This document shows, in pieces, positions 10,536 through 20,089 of a stretch of 64,000 nt of DNA (positions within the stretch are counted from its first letter, which is position 1; each line of letters begins with the position of its first letter). The notes below the pieces were generated by a model, which worked only from the letters and a program-made list of their open reading frames with translations, searched no databases and was not told the DNA's origin. Position numbers and translations under genes: made by a program. This DNA comes from Prorocentrum cordatum (Eukaryota > Sar > Dinophyceae > Prorocentrales > Prorocentraceae), in assembly GCA_963575745.1 (NCBI GenBank), contig CAUYUJ010022548.1, positions 119,263 to 183,262 of the forward strand. The letters run 5' to 3'.

Positions 10536-10880
10536 GAAGCGGGGAGGAGGAGGTGGCGGAGAAGGCTGAGGAGGACGAGGGGGACGACGATTGGGAAGAG
10601 GAGGTGGAGGAGGAGGAGGAAGAGGAGGTGGAGGAGGAGGAGGAGGACGAGGAGGAGGACGAGGAGGAGGACGAGGAGGAGGACGAGGAGGAGGACGAGG
10701 AGGAGGACGAGGAGGACGAGGAGGAGGAGGAGGAGGAGGAGGAGGAGGAGGAGGAGGAGGAGGAGGAGGAGAGAGGAGAAGGAGAAGGAGGAGGAGGAGG
10801 AGAACGAGGGGGACGAGGAGGACGAGGAGCAGGAGGAGGAGGAGGAGGAGGAGGAGGAGGAGGAGGAGGAGGAGGAGGAG
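10535..10880 (+). repeat. (GGA/GAC)n microsatellite, about 340 bp
   Basis: Long polypurine array of GAG, GGA and GAC triplets. Every frame stays open, giving poly-Glu, poly-Gly/Arg or, on the other strand, poly-Pro, poly-Ser and poly-Leu. None is a gene. Confidence 0.95.
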
Positions 10881-11129
10881 TGGCCAGAGGAAGCCCAAGA
10901 TGCGTCAGCAACGCTGCAATAACTACACTCCCGCCCCAAGTCTCCTCCTCACACGTCCCTGCAAGCATTCCTTTTCATTGCCCAGTGGCGCCGCCCTTTC
11001 AAGAGACCACCGCACTTTGGCCTTCCATTTGAGGCGAGGGCCCCGCCTGGAACAGGACATGTCCTGCATCCTCCTGGCGCGTAGTCATGAGTGCCAAGAG
11101 CTGTACATATCCAGCGATATCAATCGGTC

Positions 11130-11245
11130 GCTGAAAGTAGGTATTCTTGGACTCCCAGATTCCAATCTATTTTAAGCGCCGTCCTACTTCAATGATCGAG
11201 TGGCTTCACCTTTTTCCGTCCTCCTTAGGGGGCGGATGGAACCCA

Positions 11246-11285
<40 letters not shown>

Positions 11286-11350
11286 TGCCTTCTTACTCAA
11301 TGTTTCTACCTACTCCTTCTGGCCGATGGGTATCCCCTTCTTGTTCGAGG
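11130..11350. repeat. Dispersed repeat, family M (copy 1), with (TA)n inside
   Basis: GGTATTCTTGGACTCCCAGA...CAATCTA, then CTTCTTACTCAATGTTTCT and CCGATGGGTATCC, align in order with 52897-53070. A (TA)n tract at 11249-11281 interrupts this copy but not the other. Confidence 0.7.
11249..11281. repeat. (TA)n microsatellite
   Basis: About 16 TA units inside the family M repeat. Confidence 0.95.
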
Positions 11351-11689
11351 AAGGACAGGCCCACCTGTGCAATCGCTGGAAAAGGGGAGAGGCCCCACTG
11401 TGCGCGGTTTTGGTCCCTTGCCCCCTTTGGGCCGCCCTCTCCTAGATGGGCATCGAACGCCGAATCTGCCCCCGATCCCCTCCTGACTGGTTCTACTGGC
11501 TCCCATCCAAAGCAGATCCTGAGATCCGACGTGGTGAGAAATAGCAACGCCGTCAAACATTACCACGGCAGCCCCGCACCCCATTTCCTGCGCCAAACGC
11601 CACGACCGGAGCCAGATCGATCCGCGATGGCCCCGGGGCCCGAATCCGGGGGAAAGGGGCCCTCGGCGTGCAAACAAAAAGCAATGGTG

Positions 11690-11900
11690 ATCGTTCTCGT
11701 ATGCATTGTTTTGCCGATCGACGCGGGCCCTCGCCACCCCCACCCCCCCCATGGGGTATTTCTTGGCTATTTTTGGCGCCTGTTTCGAGCAGGTGGAGTC
11801 GCCCCCATGGGACGCACTGTTGCAAACGGTCGCACTCAGCAGAGGTCCGGAGCCAGACCCCCCCCCCCTTCCCGCCCAATGTCGAAACGCCGAATCAGAC
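11690..11900. repeat. Dispersed repeat, family E (copy 1)
   Basis: Shares the ordered blocks TTTTGCCGATCG, GCGGGCCCTCG, CCCCCATGG, CTTGGCTATTTTTGG, AGCAGGTGGAGTC and GAAACGCCGAATC with 18594-18740 and 59243-59466. The shared reading frames across copies are a by-product of repeat identity. Confidence 0.75.
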
Positions 11901-11937
11901 AACGTTGATATGCCCAGATCTCAGGGTGCCGCGACGA

Positions 11938-12330
11938 GCTCGGAGGAGGAGGAGGAGGAGGAGGAGGAGGGGAGGTCCCGGCCGCCCTCTGCAGGGGGCC
12001 GTCTTTCGCCCCGGACCGATTCATTCTTGAGGGCCCTGGGGCTCATGGCCCCGGAGCCCGAACCCGGGGGAAGGGGGCCCGCGGAGCAAGCAGGAAAAAG
12101 CATGCCCAGATCCCAGGGTGCCGCGGCGAGCTCGAGGAGATGGGGGAGGTCCCGACCGCTCTGTCCCCGGGGGGGCCGTCTCCCGCCCCTGGCCGAGCCG
12201 TTCCTGAGGGTGGCCTGGGCGGGGCTCGAAAGCGGCCCCCGAGGGCCGGCATCGAGGATGAAGAGGCTCGAGTGCCCCGGTCGGAAAGGAGTTCCGCGCC
12301 AGGGCCCCCATGACGGGGCGCCTCCAGGCC
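11938..12330. other. GGA tract and GGGCCC-rich duplicated segment
   Basis: A short (GGA)n at 11940-11970 is followed by two diverged copies of ATGCCCAGATC(C/T)CAGGGTGCCGC (near 11910 and 12102) and GGGGCCGTCT...CCCCGGACCG-type text, a tandem duplication of about 190 bp. No gene. Confidence 0.5.
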
Positions 12331-12337
12331 CTGTAGA

Positions 12338-12535
12338 TTTGTGGAAGACGACCAATGGAAAGGAAGCATGTTGCCAAACAGTTTCCAGATGTCCAAGGCA
12401 TGCGGAAGCAACCCGTCGAACAAGTGTGAAGCAGTTGCCAACACGTCTGGGACCACTTGCAACACACATGCTTAAACCATAATTCAAATACAGGGCTGTT
12501 AGATTGTAAATGCCATGGCATCCACAACCCTAGGC
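12338..12535. repeat. Dispersed repeat, family N (copy 1)
   Basis: GTGGAAGACGACCAATG, TTGCCAAACAGTTTCCAGATG and CCATGGCATCC align in order with 17850-18060 and 48052-48250. AT-richer than its surroundings, with many ACATG words. Function unknown. Confidence 0.65.
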
Positions 12536-12711
12536 GCCCGCAGCCACTTTGGCCCGACGGGCCGTGCGCGCGCCCGCCTGAAGGGGTGAGGGCGGCGGCG
12601 CGGGCTGCTCGGTTGCGCTCGAACTGGGCACGGGAAGAACGGGTGCGCTTCGGTAGCAACTCATGCCGAGAGAAGCATCGAAGAAGGAAACGGCATATAC
12701 ATAACCGTTGA

Positions 12712-12843
12712 GCGCTCCGCGCGGATTTCTTCAATCCGCGCTGGCCGCCCCCCCCCGGCGGCGCCTCTGGCGCCGCCCCTGGCACGCGCCGCGCGCCAGG
12801 GAGGGGGGTCCAGCGCAGATCCAAGAAGTCCGCGCGGAGCGCC
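12712..12843. mobile_element. Foldback element, family H (copy 1)
   Basis: GCGCTCCGCGCGGATTTCTT at the left is mirrored by AAGTCCGCGCGGAGCGC at the right, with a second inner pair (GCGCTGG/CCAGCGC). The whole can fold into one hairpin. The second copy is 42542-42670. Confidence 0.75.
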
Positions 12844-12849
12844 AAAAGT

Positions 12850-13560
12850 TTATGTTTACGGACGCAGTTTGTTTCTCCTTCTAGGCATGCCGAGAGAAGC
12901 ATGGGGAGCATGTCCAAGATGTCGCGGGATCTTGTCGATACAGAGCTTGGTCATGGACCTCGTCGGCCGTCGCCGACTCGCGCCATGGTCCACGGATTGG
13001 CGCTGACCAGGATCGACGGTGACCAAGATCGGCACGACGTTTCCGCGTTCAGTCTTGGGCATTTTGCCCGTTTTTCCCTTCCATCCTGAGAGCCTTGCAT
13101 GTCCTTGAAATTCAGTGTTCGGAGCGCACTAGCGTGCGATAGCGTCTGGTAATCGATGAGAGAGCGCCGAACTCGCGTCGGGGTTCGTCGGTTTACCGTC
13201 GATGAGCGTGGATTCGAAAGGGCCGTGGAGATGTTCGAGCAGACTCCCGCGACTTGCCGCAGAAGGTAATTACGTTGCACCCCGCAGTTGCGGATAAGAG
13301 TGAGGGAGCGGGCGCGGGGTGGGCGCGGGTGAGTCTGGTGTGGACCGCGGGGTGGGTCGCGGGTAGGTCGCGGGCGGGTCGCGGGCGAGGGCGACGACAG
13401 CGCAACAACAATACAGTAAGCATAGTCCGCTGGATCCAACGCCACTTTTGCCACGCACCCAAAGACAATGAATGACCGTTCGGCCCCTTCACTCTGACGA
13501 AGACCGACGGGGGGAAAGGTGGAACAAGAACGGGCCGTCGAGATGACCCGGCTGTGGTGG
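12850..13560. other. Unique-looking spacer
   Basis: No recognised gene. 13315-13400 has short GGGTCGCGGGCG-like repeats. The tag GCATGCCGAGAGAAGCAT occurs at both 12662 (partly) and 12885, bracketing family H. Confidence 0.4.
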
Positions 13561-13564
13561 TAGC

Positions 13565-13830
13565 AGGTGTCTTCCCTTCTGTTTTCTGCAGCAGGTGCCT
13601 TCCCTTCCTTGCAGCCCTCCTGTCTTGTGCAGCAGTTGCGTCACCTTCCATGCCGCCCGCCTGCCTTGGGCAGCGGGCGCTCTCCCTCCTTCGTCCCTGG
13701 CCTTCCTCCTGCCTTGGGCTGCGGGCGCCCTTCCCTCCGCTTCTTCCTACTCAGCCCTCTTCTCCTGACTTCGGCGGGGCCTCTTCCCTCCTTGTCCCTG
13801 ACCTCCCTCCTGGCTTCTGCAGTGGGCGTC
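13565..13830. repeat. Tandem GCAGCGGGCG...CTTCCTCC degenerate repeat
   Basis: Loose tandem copies of CCTGCCTTGGGCAGCGGGCGCTC-type text, each 40-50 bp. It grades into the CTC tract that follows, where the unit TGGC(T/G)TCTGCAG(T/C)GGGCGTC recurs at 13813 and 13971. Confidence 0.55.
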
Positions 13831-14130
13831 CGTCCCTCCTCCTCCTCCTCCTCCTCCTCCTCCTCTTCCTCCTCCTCCTCCTCCTCCCCCTCCGCTTCTT
13901 CCTCCTCGGCCCTCTCCCCCTGGCTTATCCAGCGGGCCTCTTCTCCCTCCTTGCCCCAGGCCTCCCTCCTGGCGTCTGCAGCGGGCGTCCGGCCCTCCTC
14001 CTCCTCCTCCTCCTCCTCCTCCTCCTCCTCCTCCATCCTCCTCTCCTCCTCCTCCTCCTCCTCCTCCTCCTCCTCCTCCTCCTCCTCCTCCTCCTCCTCC
14101 CCCTCCCCCTCCCCCTCCTCCTCCTCCCTC
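13830..14130 (+). repeat. (CTC)n microsatellite, two blocks
   Basis: CTC arrays at 13836-13915 and 13998-14130 are separated by a copy of the TCTGCAGCGGGCGTCCG unit. This shows the array and its flank were duplicated together. Confidence 0.95.
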
Positions 14131-14177
14131 CCCTGCGTCCTTTGACGAAGACCGACGGTCTTCCACCTCCTTCTTGG

Positions 14178-14355
14178 ATTCTGGTGTTTCAACCTACTTT
14201 AGCCTTGATCACAAGAAGGAATTTTTGAGAACCACGGAAGTACCGAAACTGAAGGGTTTTCGCGTGTCGCGCCCTGGGAGGCGATACTCGTTCGACACGG
14301 TTTCGACACTCTTCTGGGTGCTCGAAGCTATGTTTGGGATGTGGTCTTGAAGAAC
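14178..14355. repeat. Dispersed repeat, family P (copy 1)
   Basis: CAACCTACTTTAGCCTTGAT, CACAAGAAGGAATTT, GTGTCGCGCCCTGGGAGGCG, TTCGACACTCTTCTGGGTGC and GGGATGTGGTC match 56436-56636 in the same order. Both copies follow a (CTC)n tract directly. Confidence 0.75.
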
Positions 14356-14356
14356 G

Positions 14357-14665
14357 ATGGGGGCAGCACAATTCTTGGACAGGACGCGGGTCGCGGAGTT
14401 CGGGCGCAGGCAGCCGGCGTTGACGGCACCCCCACCCGATGAGCGTTTGTCTCATTTTCTGCTTCTCTCTCCCCGTGTTTCCGAAGACACGGCGAGCGCC
14501 ATCGCTCGCCGTGCCCTGGCGGTGTATTGCGTCTACGCGGCATCCACAGCGGCGCGCCACGGGGCCACCTCCAACGCGTGGGAGGCCATGTGGCAATACG
14601 CCAGGGAAGTTTGTGCTGCGCATCCTCGCCCCGCATCTTTCGTGACCGCAGTGTGGCAAGGCTGA
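14357..14665 (+). pseudogene. Possible LINE polyprotein C-terminal fragment
   Basis: A 102-codon frame of ordinary composition, ending VWQG and a stop. It contains DERLSHFLLLSPRVSEDTAS, LAVYCVYAASTAARHGATS and AWEAMWQYAREVC. The pattern 'LxLxPRVS...RRALAVYxxYxAxxxARHG...AxWxYAR' resembles, from memory, the extreme C-terminus of dinoflagellate LINE polyproteins, downstream of the RT. Nothing upstream in this frame supports a longer gene, since family P abuts it. Probably a 5'-truncated element. Confidence 0.4.
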
Positions 14666-14869
14666 GTTTGTTCCTTCCTCCTCTCTCCGCTCTTCGTTGT
14701 TGTCGTCCGTGGTCGCTGCCCTGTACCGTTTTGCGTGTATGTTGTACTGAGTCGCCAACTAGCGCGACACCTTGGGAGCACGCCTTATTCTGGTCAGCGG
14801 GGCGCCCAGACTCACAGGAGTCGGCTGGCGATGACCTGCAGGGCTTTGCTCAGTGCTCTCCATCCTTCT

Positions 14870-15125
14870 CCTCCTCCCCCTCTTTCCTCTCCTCCTCCTC
14901 CTCCTCCTCCTCCTCCTCCTTTGCTTCCTCCTCCTCCAAGTGGTGTCCGCTAGCTGCTGCTCTGCGCAGGGGGGGCACGATTTGTCCGCTCCAGCTGGCG
15001 CCTGCGGTCGGCAGGATCTTAGTCGCGATGTTTGACGTACCGGCCTATCCTCGGTTTTAGGCTGGCGCCCGAGTTTGTCTCCTCCTCTTCCCCTCCTCCT
15101 CCTCCTCCTCCTCCTCCTCCTCCTC
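14870..15125 (+). repeat. Two (CTC)n tracts
   Basis: CTC arrays at 14862-14930 and 15079-15125, separated by about 150 bases of spacer. Confidence 0.9.
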
Positions 15126-15129
15126 GCCG

Positions 15130-16390
15130 CTGATGGCCTATGCTGTGTTGGTTCCGTTTGTGTGGATCTTGCTCTGGCGCGCCATTGTCTGTGGCCTGTA
15201 GCTTCGTTTGCCGTGGAAGAAAAATCTGGGGCTGGACTCGTTGTCGGTGTCGCCGCGAACGTTGTCTATGCGAGACGGAAGCCCCGCCGCCAGGCAGCGG
15301 CCGCTGTCGATTTTGGGGGGGCGACGCGTGGTGTTGGGCATCGTCAGAGTGTGTGTGGGGGGGGGGGCGACCGGCGACCGGTCTTACACCGTCCCCGGGT
15401 GCGTGGGTGAGGTGGGCTTCCGTGGCCCGGTTTACGCGTGCTTGCTGACTGTTGAGTTCTCATGTCTGAAGTTCAGTCTGAAGGTAATTATGTGTTGATC
15501 CTCCACCCTGGTGCCCAGTGTGCGTTTGAATTGAGCTGCCTCTCCTGGGTCTCGCACCCAGTTTTTATTACAAGGGACAGTCTTGCGCGTCCGACTCTGC
15601 TGTTGGTCTCCGATTTAACAGCGGCTCCCGCCTGATACCTCTCCAGAGTGAGTTGAGAATATGGTTTTCGCTGGAGACTTCCATGCAAGCTGTTCGGGGA
15701 TGGCGCTGTCGCTTGAGACTTCCTCACAGCGTATTAGCGAAAAACTGTCTCGGCCCTCTGGAGTCGCGCTTTAGCTCGGGATTTCCTCATGTACTATTCC
15801 GAAGTCTTGCCCTTGCCTGCGACTTCCGTGGTTGCTGATCCCTCTCGTCCTCCATCTTCTCCTTGCTTCCTTCCCTCCTTCCCCCCGTTCCCTCCTCCCT
15901 CCCACCGCTCCCTTCCTCCTCGCTCTGCGCGGATGGCGCGAGGCAGCGAAGGAAAACACACCCCAAGAGGGGCACGCGCCAAGACGAACAGGGCGGGTGT
16001 CGAGGGCTCGGGAGGTGCATGCTGAAAGACACGTGGGCACGTGAGGGCAGGCAGTCTCAGAGTGCGCCGCGGGGCGCCCCCGGCCAGCAGCCCGCGGCGC
16101 GCGGGCGGCGGCCCCTGCGCGGCCGAACATGCGGCCCGCCGCCGGGGAGGCGCTCCCGCCGCCGCAGGACGACGCGCAGGCAGGGGCCCACTTCGAGCCC
16201 CACCAGGCCACTAGGCCACCCCCACCCAACCCGAAGGCCCCCATTCGCTCTCCATTCCCAGTGGGGGGGCGTCGGGGCACGGGGGCAAAAGCACGCGTGG
16301 AACCCGTACACCCCCCCCCCGCCAAACCCGAGATTCGGGTCTTCGGGTTGGGTTGGGGTGGTCTCCTCCCCAGATCTCCAATGATCCCCA
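15130..16390. other. Spacer, no gene recognised
   Basis: Mixed unique-looking sequence. 15850-15930 is CT-rich, and 15950-16380 is G/C-rich with several (C)n and (G)n runs. 16100-16375 shares text with 34170-34330: CCACCCCAACCCAACGCGAAGG / CCACCCCCACCCAACCCGAAGG followed by CCCCCATT(C)GCTCTCCATT. Confidence 0.4.
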
Positions 16391-16598
16391 AGGCCTCCGA
16401 GATGGGATCCGAGGAGATGTGGTCGGAGGATCGCGCTTCATCGACGATGCCTCGGCGATGCGGCTCGATGTGGAGCCCGTCTTTCTCCACACCAACGGCG
16501 CTGTTGCATCGCCGATGCATGGGCGATGTAGCGCCGATGCTACAGCGATGCGGCGCGATCCTTCGACCCCATTCATTCGGACCCCATCTAGGAGGCCT
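16391..16598. mobile_element. TIR element, family C (copy 1)
   Basis: Left AGGCCTCCGAGATGGGATCC and GGTCGGAGGATCGCGC are mirrored by GCGCGATCCTTCGACC and CCCATCTAGGAGGCCT. The imperfect TIR is about 47 bp. The interior carries GATGCATCGCCGATGCA-type palindromes and an inner inverted pair around GATGTGGAGCCCG...CTCCACAC. Other copies: 17662-17856, 18744-18943, 57321-57541. Confidence 0.8.
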
Positions 16599-16940
16599 CT
16601 AGATATGTTTTTTTCAGTCCTGGTCTGGTTTCCTCAATGCCGGTCCTCCCTCACAAATAGATCGGGGGCGAACAACTAGCCCAGGGGGCAGCGGTCGGGA
16701 CCTATCCCCCACCTCAGAGGTCGTCGCTGCACCTTGAGATCTGGGTGTTGCTTTTTTGTTTGCTCGCAGGGCCCCCCGGTTTCGGGCATGAGACGCTCAC
16801 AGAGGGATCCGGCTAGAGAAACGCTGCAGGAAATCGTCACGTTGCACTGTTGTTCTGAGACGTCGGATCTCAGGTCACTTCGCCTCACGGCCAGCCCTGG
16901 GGAGCAGGAACATGCATTTGGGCAGCCGTGCTGTGGAAAG

Positions 16941-17125
16941 GTACTCCAGATTTCGTAATAAAAGGGAGGGGGTCTGGACCCTCCAAGACAAGCCATTTCA
17001 GACCTCCCCCGTGGGAGAACCCTCCAAAACATCGTCCCCAGACCCCCCCGGCCCTCCAAGACAGCCTGGAAGAGACCCCCCCCCGAAATGAGACCCCCCT
17101 CCCTTTCTTACGAAATCTGGAGTAC
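16941..17125. mobile_element. TIR element, family O, 185 bp
   Basis: GTACTCCAGATTTCGTAA and AAAGGGAGGGGGTCT at the left are mirrored by AGACCCCCCTCCCTTT and TTACGAAATCTGGAGTAC at the right. This is a TIR of about 35 bp with few mismatches, so probably a recent element. Only one copy was seen here. The interior is CCTCCAAGAC repeats. Confidence 0.8.
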
Positions 17126-17364
17126 AGCCTCGGACGCCTGGGGATGCGGTCGCTCCGCTGCGGTGCCGAGTTCACCGGGGGCGAGGCGGTTCGGCCTCGA
17201 GGCTCCCGGGCGGTCCCGTGCCGCCCGGTGTTCGCCCGCCGCTCGGGTGTGCCCCCGGGGCGCCAGCCTGTGCGATGCGATCTCGGCCTCGTGCCGCCGC
17301 GGCCCGATCCGACGCGCCGCATGGGATCCCAGGCGTCCGACGCAGTGAGTTTCTCCATGCGGGG

Positions 17365-17504
17365 CTCGGCATCGCTCGGACGTGTGCCTTTTTCCTTCGG
17401 CGAGGGCCATCGAGGGGCATTGCATTCCTGATCATTTGGAGAAGAAACCACGCACGGAATCAAAAAAAAAAAAAACAGGGGATGGACGTCCGAGCGATGG
17501 CCAG
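17365..17504. mobile_element. TIR element, family B (copy 1)
   Basis: CTCGGCATCGCTCGGACGT at the left is mirrored by ACGTCCGAGCGATGGCCAG at the right. The interior keeps TTCGGCGAGGGCCATCGAGG and AACCACGCACG shared with copies at 37083-37213, 39377-39507 and 43455-43585. A (A)14 run precedes the right end. Confidence 0.85.
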
Positions 17505-17661
17505 GGGGTCTCAAGGCGTCCCGACCCTTTCCTCGGGGTCAGCTTTTCATCCTGAGTCGTGTATGCCGGTCCCCAGGCCTGGCGAGGGAGCGAGAAAAGA
17601 TACACGTTCCCGCATTGAGTTTCTCAACGCGTTGGAGGTCTGTGGGATTCGAGATCATATG

Positions 17662-17856
17662 CCTCGATTCTTCAGGCCTCCCAATCAGGGATCGAGCAGC
17701 TGGCCGAGGGATAGCGCCGCATCGCCGATGCATCGGCGATGCGGCTAAATGTGGAGCTCGATTTTCTCCATGCCGACGGCGCCTATGCATCACCGACGTC
17801 GCCGACGCATCGGCGATGCAGCGCGATCCTTCGACCCCCATCCCCAGACTTGAGGA
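17662..17856. mobile_element. TIR element, family C (copy 2)
   Basis: GGGATAGCGCCGCATCGCCG and GCAGCGCGATCCTTCGACCC ends with GATGCATCGGCGATGC palindromes inside. The outer TIR is more diverged than in copy 1. Family N follows immediately. Confidence 0.65.
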
Positions 17857-18060
17857 AGACGACCAATGGGGAGGACGCACATTGCCAGATGATTTCCATA
17901 TGTCTAAAGCTTGTTTGAAGTCTGTTTCGAATGTGCCAACACATGTGTTAAACATGTTTCGAACACGTTTGAAACACGTAGAAGACATGTGACATACATG
18001 CTCATAGAATTCAATGATAGAACGGTTTGGGTGTCCATTGTCATGGGACCCACAGCCTTT
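17850..18060. repeat. Dispersed repeat, family N (copy 2)
   Basis: GGAAGACGACCAATGGGGAG, ATTGCCAGATGATTTCCA and GAATTCAATGATAGAACGGTT match 48052-48250 closely. The interior is rich in ACATGTG and GTTTCGAAC words. Confidence 0.75.
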
Positions 18061-18448
18061 GTGGGCCCGGGAAGCGGCAGGGTCGTTTTTTCACCGTTTC
18101 CCAAAAAATGTCCTTTGAAAATGGAAACAGCAAAAAAAAACCACCTGAAACGGCAAAAAAAACGCTCCAGGATTGGAACGGAACCGGTAAAAAAACGGCG
18201 TCGGAACCGGCGAAAAACGACAAAACGGAACCGGCAACAAAAACTGCCCTGTCGTTTCCAGGGCCCACTAAGCCCACAGCCCCAGGCAAGCGATGCCCTG
18301 ATGTTTCAGCCAGGTCCTCATCGCGAGGCGCTTTCTGACGAGTCCGGGGCCCGGCCAGGGCCCCCCAGGAGCCGACGACGGCGCCGGCCTGGTCCGACGC
18401 GAGCACGGCCGGGTCTGTGCTCGGGCCTCGGCCGGTAAGCCTCGAGAT

Positions 18449-18740
18449 CTCGGCATCGCTCGCACGTGTGCGTTCTCTCTCTCTCTCTTTTTCGGCGAGG
18501 CCGGCGCCGGAAGGCTGATACCGCCTCGGAGCATCTTGGAGCACCTCGGAGCACCCTGAGAAATGAGAAGCACGCACGGAAGCAACCGGTGCACGGTGGT
18601 CGTTCCCTATCCATTGTTTTGCCGATCGGCGCGGGCCCTCGCACCCCCTCCCCGCCATGGAGCACATCTTGGCTGTTTTTTGGCGTCTCTGTCAAGCAGG
18701 TGGAGCCTCTCCCCCGGAGGACGCCCCCCCCTTCCCCCCC
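18449..18740. repeat. Partial family B followed by family E (copy 2)
   Basis: 18449-18495 carries the left end of family B (CTCGGCATCGCTCGCACGTGTG) followed by a (TC)n tract. The right TIR is missing. From 18594 family E text (GTTTTGCCGATCGGCGCGGG, ATCTTGGCTGTTTTTTGGCG, AGCAGGTGGAG) begins. Family E may have inserted into or replaced the right half of family B. Confidence 0.6.
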
Positions 18741-18743
18741 TCG

Positions 18744-18943
18744 AGGCCTCCTGAGTAGATGAGGTCGGAGGATCGCGCCGCATCGTCGATGCATCGACGA
18801 TGCGGGTCGATGTGGAGCCCGTGTTTCCCCGCACCGACGCCGCCGACGCATCGCTGACGTCGTCGATGCATCGCCGGCGCATCGCCGATGCATCGGCGAT
18901 GCAGCGCGATCCTCCGACCACATCTACTCCGACACCATCTAGG
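18744..18943. mobile_element. TIR element, family C (copy 3)
   Basis: AGGCCTCCTGAGTAGATGAG and GGTCGGAGGATCGCGCC are mirrored by GCGCGATCCTCCGACC and CATCTACTCCGACACCATCT. The interior hairpin runs are GCATCGTCGATGCATCGACG and GCATCGCCGATGCATCGGCG. Confidence 0.8.
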
Positions 18944-19420
18944 TAACCAGCCTGGAACATATCCCTATCCCTATGCTGGGCATCTCCTCATCACGATGCC
19001 AATTTTAGGGATCCCCTTATTTTTCGAGGCCGAATCCCTAAGATTGTCATCGCCTTTTGGCGTGTCAATCTTAGGGATAGGGGTACGTTCGAGGCTGGTA
19101 ACGTTCGGGGCTCCGTGTTCCTTGAGTGTTTCGCAGCTTGCCTCAGGTTTTCCTTAGGGTTTCGAAGGGAACTCGAAGTTCAACTTATGGAAAATAGGGG
19201 CCTCGTTCCTTATTTAGGGTTCCTTAGGTCAACGCCCCGACTGTATCCCCCCCCCCCGTCCGCCCCATGTAGAAACGCCGAATGGTAAAAACGCACGCCA
19301 GGGGAGCAGGCAGCGCATGGGGGATGGACGTCCGAGCGACGGCGAGCAGCTGCGGCGCCGCCCGCTCCCGGCAGGCCACGCTCCTACTCTCCGCGGGCGG
19401 CCCGGAGCGCGCGCTTGCCA
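18944..19420. other. Spacer with TTAGGG words and a partial family B end
   Basis: 18955-19230 contains repeated CTTAGGGAT and CCTTAGGG words, too irregular to be telomere. 19318-19346 carries the family B right end (GGACGTCCGAGCGACGGCGAG). 19243-19283 resembles the tail of family E. Confidence 0.45.
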
Positions 19421-19424
19421 GGCT

Positions 19425-19762
19425 CCTCCTCCTCCTCGTCCTCCTCCTCCTCCTACTCCTTCTCCTCCTCCTCCTCCTCCTGCCTTCCTTCTTTCTCTTC
19501 TCCTCCTCCTCCTCCTCCTCCTCCTCCTCCTCCCTCCTCCTCCTCCTCCTCCTCCTCCTCCTCCTCCTCCTCCATCTCCTCCTCCTCCGCCATTCCTCTC
19601 TCCCCTCCTCTCTCCTCTCCTCCTCCCCCCTCCTCCTCCTCCTCCTCCTCCTCCTCCTCGTCCTCCTCCTCCTCCTCCTCCTCCTCCTCCTCCTCCATCC
19701 TCCTCCTCCTCTCCTCCTCCTCCTCCTCCTCTCCTCCTCCTCCTCCTCCATCCTCTCCATCC

Positions 19763-19799
<37 letters not shown>

Positions 19800-19925
19800 T
19801 CATCCTCCTCCTCCTCCCCTTCCTCTTTCTTCTCCTCCTCCTCTTCCTCCTCCTCCTCCTCCATCTCCTCCTCCTCTTTCTCCTCCTCCTTCTTCATCTC
19901 CTCCTCCCCCTCCTCCTCCTCCGTA
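19425..19925 (+). repeat. (CTC)n array with a (CAT)n block
   Basis: 500 bp of CTC and CCT triplets with a block of about 12 CAT repeats at 19764-19800. It ends exactly where spliced-leader-like sequence starts. Confidence 0.95.
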
Positions 19926-19943
19926 GCCATTTCCTCCTCCTCT

Positions 19944-19965
19944 TCCGTAGCCATTTGAGCTCAAG
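19944..19965 (+). other. Dinoflagellate spliced-leader relic
   Basis: The 22 bases TCCGTAGCCATTT-GAG-CTCAAG agree with the dinoflagellate nuclear spliced leader at 20 of 22 positions. The differences are the two bases after CATTT, where the leader has TGG. A truncated second copy, CCGTAGCCATTT, lies at 19921-19932, separated by a CTCCTCCTCT stretch. The relic precedes the LINE start codon by about 125 bases. Known biology: dinoflagellate mRNAs receive this leader by trans-splicing, and reverse-transcribed mRNAs reinserted in the genome carry leader relics, often in tandem. So the LINE copy, or its parent, was probably integrated from a trans-spliced transcript. Confidence 0.8.
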
Positions 19966-20089
19966 ATGCTTTGTTCCACAGGGGAAACGTGGATACCGCT
20001 AGTCCGCGGCCAGTGCCAGGGCTGCTCAGCCCGACAGTTTTGCAAAGGGGTGGTCCGCCCCACTCTCTCGAGTCTGCGAGTTCCTCGCC

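Noticed and set aside
10338-11175. Several 150-195 codon frames on both strands
   Set aside because: All are translations of the GGA/GAC array (poly-Glu, poly-Gly-Arg, poly-Pro, poly-Leu, poly-Ser). Same at 13554-14228, 19224-20002, 30790-31822, 36127-36934 and 55548-56637.
14189-14758. 189-codon minus-strand frame opposite the LINE-like fragment
   Set aside because: The + strand frame has the better protein character. The minus frame runs through family P without sense.
18955-19230. CTTAGGGAT words as telomere sequence
   Set aside because: Too sparse and in both orientations. The stronger case is 35041-35900.
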